From Nematostella vectensis (lineage: Eukaryota > Cnidaria > Anthozoa > Actiniaria > Edwardsiidae): a stretch of DNA of 64,000 nucleotides. Where the stretch lies: positions 5,104,703 to 5,168,702 of the forward strand of contig NC_064037.1 of NCBI RefSeq assembly GCF_932526225.1. Direction: 5' to 3'. The first letter of the stretch is position 1. Each line of letters opens with the position of its first letter. A model generated the notes under the pieces. That model saw nothing but the letters and a program-made list of their open reading frames with translations. It was not told where the DNA came from and did no database searches. Below are positions 58,601 to 64,000 of this stretch, piece after piece. Position numbers and translations under genes: made by a program.

Positions 58601-61600
58601 GCTTCTTTAGTTGGGCGCCAAAGTCCGCAACTGTTTCGGAGTCGTGACGAAACCGGTTATGAAAATTGAATCGCTCGGCAATAACCAAGGGTTTCGGATG
58701 CAAATGGCCACTCAAAATATCCACAAGATCTTTATATGTCTTGGTGTCAGGTTTTTCCGGAGTCAAAAGATTCCTCAACAGTCCGTACGTTTCAGGACCT
58801 ATTGCAGTGAGCAAGACAGCTACCTCGTTCTCCTTTCGCACGCCATTCGCCTTCATGAAGTTTTCAAGCCGCTCAATGTAAGCTTCAAACGACTCTTTTT
58901 GCCGGTCGAACTCTCTTAGTTGACCGATGACACTCATGGTGTTCCACAGATCCCATCCTCGTCGCCAGATGTAATGTTTTCGGGACTAAAACATCACGAA
59001 GAAATAGACAGCTCGTTGAACACAACAACTGAACTCCATTTATTTCTGAACAACCCCCGACATGCCACGAGGCATTCCAAATATGGTGTACAACACAGGG
59101 AGCCCATCCGAATATATTACACTTTCAAATTCCAAAGGCGTTGATTATTTTCCTAATTTGAGAGTGTGGGTACCCTGTGGTACTCCCAAAATCTTTCGAG
59201 GCTCTTTTTTAGCAGATTTTTCACTAAATTTTAAAAAATGGACCTTTAGATGCAAGAATGTAATGTTTGGTTTACTTTTTTTAAATCTTTGTTCAGTTAA
59301 ACAATTATTTTCAAAAAATTCTGACTTGGGCACCTTTTAACTGGAATAAACAACCACGCCGTACGGCCACACCCAGAGCTTTCAGAAGCGTAAACATATA
59401 TTTTTGGAATCACTATGGAAAGGGCTTTCAGATAACAAGTCTCCCAAAATCTCAGAGGGAGGGAGGGTTTCACTTTCTGGCCCACAGACTAGAACTAAGT
59501 ATTTGCTCCAGCCTCGATATGGGAACTTGTATGGGTCAGAGTTAGTAATGAAATGAACCCTGGCATAGTCAAAGAGATTAATAGTTGTACCTCCCCCCCC
59601 CCCCCCCCACCCCAGGCAGGCAATACCTCTTAAAAACATGTACCTCCATATGCGAAACACCTTACCTGTACCCGCCATTTTCCGCTATTGTCAGAGTAAA
59701 TGACAAATTTGATTGGCACCTCAATGTTGAGTTCCTTTTCCAAATCAAACAAGTGGTCTTTCCAAGGACACCCACACTCTGCCAGTTCAGCTATTTCACC
59801 ACTCTCATCAACCTGCAAGGCACACAAAAATAGCTATATCACTCTCATCATCCTTCAAGGCTAAAATAAGCCATAAAGTCCGTAGCAGCTTTCATCAAAC
59901 ACTCCATCATTAGCTGTGTACATGACCCTGCTTAACCAAAAAATGCTGCTGGACAAATTCACATAAAAAATTATTTCTCAGTGTAGAAAAAAAACCTTTG
60001 GTACCTCAAATCTGTGTAGAACAGCTCCCTTAACCAAACTTCGTGCAGGTAGCCAGGAATTTTTGTAATAAAGAACTTTATCCATAAACTCCCCACCAAC
60101 CAACTGCAGAGCTTTATTGAATTGGGCCTGAATGTCAAAGAGCAAAGAACTTGAAATTGAACATCTATGGTAAATAAAGATGATATAATAATCTAACATG
60201 GAATCTACTGAAAAAAGCAGCCTACAACCACCCCCCCTCCACCCATTCTCATTTGCTTATTTAATTTTGCTTTAAAAAAAAAAACAAGAAATATACATAA
60301 GGAAACCCAGGAAAGAACAATAAATCCCCCATCCCTTCATTGCAACTCCTGGATCTACCCCTGATATACATCACAAGCATCAATCTATGTGGAGATGATC
60401 GAAGGGTAATCTTTCTATCACGAAAATCAAGTGACACGAAAAATTGTGTCACGAAAAATTGGGATGCGCGAAAGTTAAGTGAGTACACAAAGCGCTTTCA
60501 GCGAAATATTAACCCTGTCATAAGCTCTATAGAAACACTTTGTCTATTTAGTCCTCTAAATAGTAGTGGTTGAGATGGACAATTCTGAACTGTATTTATA
60601 GATTTTTGTGAAACTAAATTTAGACCACGCATGTTTTTGTTACAGTTCTTTAACTAAAGTAACTAAAATAAAGTGACCTGCTTGTTACAAAAATAGCAAA
60701 ATCGCGAAATATCACCCACTCAAAATAGCGAAATTTTGACATTGTAAAAATTAAGTGTAATAGGGTATTCAATATCTTAAAAAAATTCCTAACCTCTTCA
60801 TCCATATTCTTATCGTTCCATTTCGGATTAAGATTCCCAACTCTTGCACTGAGATTTGTTGTAATAATATACCTAGAAAAACAAGAGCATATAGAAATAT
60901 TTATCAGTGGTTATTTTAATAAATTAAAATTATTTCTGAAATGCATTTCTTAAACCTTGAAACTGCATAAATAAACTAATAAGATCATTTGCATGAAATT
61001 CCTTTTATGGAGAATTGGTTAGGTGAAGAAATCAGGAAAAGATATTCTTTGTTTTGTTACACACTTCTGCATATGTTATTAAACTTTTATAGACAAGTAT
61101 TCAAGTGTTTATACCTTGGTTTTTCATCTGATTGACTCACTCCATTGTCAATAGCATCGACCTCTTGAATAAGATTTTCATAGATTTTGTCGTAAACTTT
61201 ATCCAGAGCTTGGTGGTCTTCTGGCATTTGCATGACCTGTGATAGCACCCGTCTGCCAAAATGCAGGTATACTAGCCCTGCACTACTAAGCTTTGTCTTC
61301 CAGGGCTTTTGGGAATCTGTCAGGGTCTGCATGCAGCCAGTGAAGCTCCTGTCAGAGTCAAAATGTCAGCTGTACAGGCCCGTAGCCAGGGAGAGGGAGG
61401 TTTGGAAGAACTCCCCACTCGGCTGGAAGGTCCACTGGTAATTAAGGAAAATTAAGTAACACTATGCGGTAGGACAAGCTACCTAAGAGAAAATGGTCGG
61501 CTTTATGGGTAAATAACCCCCCCCCCCCCTCCTCCGTGCTCAAAATTGCTGATAATCTTGTACTTATAAAAGTAAAATATATAAATATATTTAAAAATAA

Positions 61601-61876
61601 ATATAATTTTATAAAATAAAATTCAGGAGAGTTGTCATCCTTTATTTACCTTTGATGATGATCATATCGATGCTTACTGGCATCATAAACTCCACTGACA
61701 TCAACAACCACATCACATTGTTCCAGGATTTTAGGATCTCTAGTTCTTATGATATCTGCGTGGCTGTACTCCGGAAGCTGTTTGAGCATGTAACAAGCCA
61801 GGACCTCATCACAGTGAAATGTGCCGTTATGTGTTCCTATCTTCTTTGAAGTGCATACTTTTTTTACTTCTGCCAT
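54372..61876 (-). CDS. MYG1: MYG1 exonuclease (DHH-like)
   Basis: Seven exons: 61876-61650, 61348-61115, 60872-60794, 60127-60005, 59812-59666, 55477-55443 and 54552-54372, all in phase, 341 residues. Metal-site motifs include [11 protein letters not shown] and [17 protein letters not shown] near residues 13-75; then [70 protein letters not shown] and [23 protein letters not shown]1 is a 3'-5' RNA exonuclease acting in nucleus and mitochondria. The human protein (376 residues) has a longer N-terminus; here Met1 is very close to the first motif, so no import peptide is evident. A TTTTGCAG acceptor 14 bases before ATG implies a 5' UTR exon. Intron 5 holds an LTR element on the same strand, and intron 6 a MITE. 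Confidence 0.95.
54778..55087. mobile_element. MITE in MYG1 intron 6
   Basis: Ends GGGGGGTGAATAGG and the inverse CCTATTCACCCCCC, flanked by TTCAAG on both sides (54772-54777, 55088-55093). The interior has repeated AATCCG motifs and no coding capacity. Confidence 0.7.
55636..55685. repeat. (TA)n microsatellite
   Basis: About 25 uninterrupted AT dinucleotides in MYG1 intron 5, just outside the LTR element. Confidence 0.95.
56000..57739 (-). CDS. RNase H-integrase of the LTR element
   Basis: The frame overlaps the end of gag by 47 bases in another phase and starts directly inside RNase H ([40 protein letters not shown]). Integrase follows: zinc finger with HADHPGMC and HHCEACQ; catalytic core with [13 protein letters not shown] and [12 protein letters not shown] giving D, D and E; then a C-terminal [20 protein letters not shown] module and a Pro/Ser-rich tail. 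All integrase catalytic residues are present. The stated start Met is only the first in frame, because the natural upstream RT part is gone. Confidence 0.88.
   Translation of the reverse strand: MFSVRAWAKSRTLTGSEKNYAQLEKEALSIIYGVKKFHQFLYGRRFILETDHKPLLTILGPKSAIPTLAAARLQRWALILASHQYDVVYRKGVDHSNADGLSRLPVDKPRVSEETEIYHFSYVDDLPVTARDIAMETRKDSVLSKVLHYVKSGWPQQTQEEELRPYFNRRLELSVEQDCVLWGLRVIIPEAFQEKILHDLHADHPGMCRMKSLARSYLWWPKLDQAIENMVHHCEACQSVRKQPATAPLIPWKWPVRVWQRVHMDYAVKDGVNFFVVVDAHSKWPEIIATSSTTAPKTIEMLAGLFASHGLPEEMVSDNGPPFISSELDMFMKSNGIRHTRVPRYHPASNGEAERYVQTLKQALLTSKFDQGKSLQQRLSSFLFSYRNTPHTVTGQTPAELFLKRKPRTRLALLQPNLAQHVEERQMKEKQQHDGGRTKTREFLPGDIVLVRNFRGKHKWDKGTVILRIGPLAYQIRIGGRMCHVHVDHLLAAGDAEHTSPPTTATAMTGSGFVLPSTPVVSSKPILPEPEVTPLPEVSPKSSETVVPTCTTESPPDVASTPVRRYPRRTPKPVVRLDL
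57693..58937 (-). CDS. gag-protease of the LTR element
   Basis: 414 residues. The capsid-like N-terminal half includes [16 protein letters not shown] and [15 protein letters not shown]. Two zinc knuckles follow: [14 protein letters not shown] and [14 protein letters not shown]. An aspartic protease comes next, with active site [11 protein letters not shown] and ILGRNWL. The frame stops shortly after [11 protein letters not shown], exactly where the reverse transcriptase should begin, because of the internal deletion. In the minus orientation ATG 58937 lies 33 bases inside the 5' LTR. Confidence 0.9.
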   Translation of the reverse strand: MSVIGQLREFDRQKESFEAYIERLENFMKANGVRKENEVAVLLTAIGPETYGLLRNLLTPEKPDTKTYKDLVDILSGHLHPKPLVIAERFNFHNRFRHDSETVADFGAQLKKLSTHCEFGTFQDEALRDRFVCGLRQEAIQRKLLTEKTLTFAKALEIAQSMEMAESKSSELKGSGSSGSGCVEGVHQLGKRPQKHKKFTQNKGGKPKTACHRCGSAEHDGKSCKYKKYKCDNCGKVGHLKRVCQSKECKETKYVEVSVDNDQEDESLGFFSTREPSSKAVTVTITVNGKEIPMEVDTGAARTVIPEKLFKENFGHLKLKNASTSLKTYSGTVLPLIGETEVLVEYEGQSAKLPLIVAKVESKPAILGRNWLSVVKLNWEHLFSVSSSDLVHELTARFKGVFGTGLGKIKNPHW

Positions 61877-61879
61877 TAT

Positions 61880-63660
61880 TGAATAATACTTGATTTCTGC
61901 AAAAGTTTAAAGCACTAGCATGTCAGTTCAACATTCCGAAATCAAACATAATTTAATCTATTAATTAGATTAGAATTATACACACAAATGAGTTGAAGTT
62001 ATTTGTCTTGTGTTTCCAGTTTCCCAGGATAATGACACTAAAAAACATTACATCACATACAGAGAGGGCAGAAGGGTTTGCGGTGATGGGGTTTTGCCTT
62101 AAATCTTGTGCAATTTTTCTGTTTTTAGTATTTTATTCTGCTGTATTGCGGTTTCTCTAGACTGCACAGCTTACGGTTATTGACTTATTTTGACAGGAAT
62201 TGTGACCATACAGTAATTGTGCCAAGTTGCTTTTGATTGTTATCTGAGAATTCCATATTATCTGTTTAAATGTTTGAGAAAAAAGGCTTCAGGATGCCAG
62301 CATTGTTTTGAATGTGATGTCAGGACAGTTGACCTGCCAAAATCACTACACCATAGCCAGTGATGATGTACCTGCCTTTAACAAGGACTAACCTAGATTT
62401 TGATGACTATCTTTATTTATAGGCATATAAAATATACCGAGTTACACCCGTATAACTTTATACTAACAAAATTTGTTGGCTTTAACTGAAAACGGCCCAG
62501 TAAAGCCCCTCTTGTATCATAGACAATTCATACGAACAATAACTAAGTTATGAATCTACAAATTGTAGTACAATTCATCAGCCAATAGTATGTGACAAAA
62601 GTTCAAATGTAGCCACGCGGAGGGCATGCGTTAATAAGCACAGCAAAATCATACAAGAAAGTATGCTTCAGAACTTACTTACTCCCCTTGACCTTTGCGA
62701 TCGCAAAAACGCTTTGCAGTAATCAAACAAAATACTCGAAGAAAACACGCTCACGGGAAACCACATGTAGAATCCTGCCGCATAGCATCATGGGAGAATT
62801 TCTCTGCAAAGAATGACGTCATTTACAATTATCTGTTTTTCTTTTTTTTGTGTGTGTGTGAAGGCTTACATAAAGAAATTTTGTTTTTCACATTTTTATC
62901 GTTCCAAAAGTTTACTTTTCGCACAAGCTAAGAGAACTTTGAATTTAGAAAAAAAGAAAAGGAATGTTGTCTGGGGGATACTGAGTAGAATCCTCGCCTA
63001 ATAAAAAGCTTTTATCTTTCACTTGTAAATTTTCTTTTTATATGATAGAGTGATACCCAAAATTAAAATCTCACTATCTAAAGACCTATCTTACGCTCAA
63101 ATGACGTCATGACCACCTGTATTGTGTCTCTAAACTCCACAAAAACAACACTAAAGCTTGTTACCTAGCAACAGGCAAACTCTTCAATGCATCATGGGAG
63201 AAATTATGCGCGGACGAACGAAAATAATTAGAATCCGTAAAGCAAGATTTTCTCTTTATTTATTGGCGATTTACACAAAACATTCGAGGTAATTCATAAC
63301 TGGAGATTAATGTTTAGTCATCAAGCAACACCTATACGTATTTCACTGCAGAATTTGGAACTCAACTTGTGCTGAACATCGCTTTACGAAAGTTGGGCTC
63401 CAAAACGACTGTGTAGCCAGCAATGGCGGAACGGTTGTTTATTTAGAAGAAGTCGTTTTCTTTATATTAACCGAAGAAGTACAAGTGCTAGTTGTTGAAA
63501 TTGGAGAAAACAGAACTCTGCAGTGTTCATGAGATACAGTATAGACGATATTATGCTATTTGAGTAAGGAAAAACGGGAGGATTATTTCATCAAGTTGTT
63601 TACTTCAGTATCTTCAATCGTCGCCAACTAGAAGAAGAATCAAGAGCTGTGTTTAACACC
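61880..63660. promoter_or_regulatory. Divergent upstream region of MYG1 and the MAK/CILK-like kinase
   Basis: The start codons of MYG1 (-) and the kinase (+) are 1.8 kb apart and point away from each other. The MYG1 acceptor at 61890 implies a 5' exon here. TGACGTCA-type CRE sites occur near 62813-62822 and 63101-63109. The phrase GCATCATGGGAGAA(T/A)TT occurs twice (near 62786 and 63190), perhaps a duplicated promoter block. No coding exon seen. Confidence 0.4.
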
Positions 63661-63982
63661 ATGAAACGATATCAATCTATAAAGCAACTAGGAGACGGAA
63701 CGTACGGTTCTGTAGAACTTGCGAAAAACATACAGACCGGAGAAACCGTTGCTATAAAGAAGTAAGTAAGCCTAAAACTCGAAAACTTTGCTTGAAAACC
63801 CTTAGCGTAAGTATTTCTACAATGCTCAACGTTGAATTTGTCTGTTATGTTGTTGTGTTCCATTGCTTTAAAAGCAACCTTCCTATCTTATTAAGATTAT
63901 TCACTTTGTCATTTTTCTTTTTATCAGGATGAAGAAGAAGTACTTTTCGTGGGATGAGTGTATTAATCTTAGAGAAGTCAAG
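63661..63982 (+). CDS. MAK: MAK/CILK1-family protein kinase, first two exons (gene continues beyond window)
   Basis: Exon 1 63661-63761 and exon 2 63928-63982 join in phase 2 and end at GTGCGC in phase 0. Residues 1-34 read [20 protein letters not shown] and then [14 protein letters not shown]: glycine-rich loop GDGTYGSV (11-18) and catalytic lysine 33 in VAIKK. Exon 2 gives [18 protein letters not shown], where WDEC-NLREVK is characteristic of the RCK kinases MAK, CILK1 (ICK) and MOK rather than other CDK-like kinases. These serine/threonine kinases control cilium length and intraflagellar transport. Which paralogue this is cannot be told from 52 residues; MAK versus CILK1 is open. Confidence 0.85.
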
Positions 63983-64000
63983 GTGCGCTAATTACAAACC

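Larger units (their letters stand above)
55765..59121 (-). mobile_element. Ty3/gypsy LTR retrotransposon with internal RT deletion
   Basis: LTRs of 153 bp (55765-55917) and 152 bp (58970-59121) differ by about a 1-bp indel. Each begins TGTAAT and ends ATTACA. Flanks are CTTTC (55760-55764 and 59122-59126), a 5-bp target duplication. A purine-rich tract (GGAACGGGGAGA on the minus strand) touches the 3' LTR, and TCTGGCGACGAGGATGGG follows the 5' LTR as candidate primer site. The interior holds gag-protease and RNase H-integrase frames but no reverse transcriptase. It lies in MYG1 intron 5, same strand as the gene. Confidence 0.93.

Noticed and set aside
61377-61400. GGCCCGTAGCCAGGG phrase in MYG1 intron 1 as a MITE end
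   Set aside because: It resembles hAT-type ends, but no partner end or target duplication was found nearby.

Overview
This is a eukaryotic nuclear window, probably from a cnidarian and most likely an anthozoan such as a sea anemone. The reasons are GT-AG split genes with small introns, animal gene families (T-box, MYG1, selenoprotein MSRB1, METTL7-type methyltransferase, MAK/CILK kinase), and a dense mix of LINEs, Ty3/gypsy elements, MITEs and minisatellites. The species is inferred from gene style only. There are no operons, CRISPR arrays or bacterial features.

Layout. 1-3438 (-): 3' part of a predicted single-pass membrane protein. 3.4-9.2 kb: no gene, but MITEs, a 195-bp tandem duplication, a 0.9-kb CCTAGA-type satellite and a 75-bp array. 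9746-23021 (+): a seven-exon T-box gene of about 1538 residues with a giant last exon, minisatellites in three introns and a LINE in intron 6. 24060-26915 (-): a TauD-family dioxygenase. 29243-31864 (+): a broken gene-like region. 32.3-43.0 kb: a nested transposon block. 44510-50339 (-): a METTL7-type methyltransferase with an RTE-like LINE in intron 1. 51340-54111 (+): selenoprotein MSRB1, with an in-frame TGA and a SECIS element. 54372-61876 (-): MYG1, convergent with MSRB1 and carrying an LTR retrotransposon in intron 5. 63661-end (+): the first two exons of a MAK/CILK-like kinase.

The most unusual object is at 34063-36231. It is an array of 355-bp units, each with a complete hammerhead ribozyme fold, inserted in a dead LINE with an 11-bp target duplication. 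Four and a half units point one way and about one and a half point the other. This matches the architecture of metazoan retrozymes (small ribozyme-bearing retroelements that spread through circular RNA), but in an unusual head-to-head form. The same LINE is split further on by a 2.7-kb element with CACTG termini packed with GGAGTAAA/TTTACTCC motifs. Removing that element with one copy of its 2-bp duplication restores the LINE frame.

The cellular genes look like an ordinary metazoan neighbourhood and no shared pathway is evident. Exon boundaries were read by eye from splice signals, phase continuity and family resemblance; no alignment or transcript was available.
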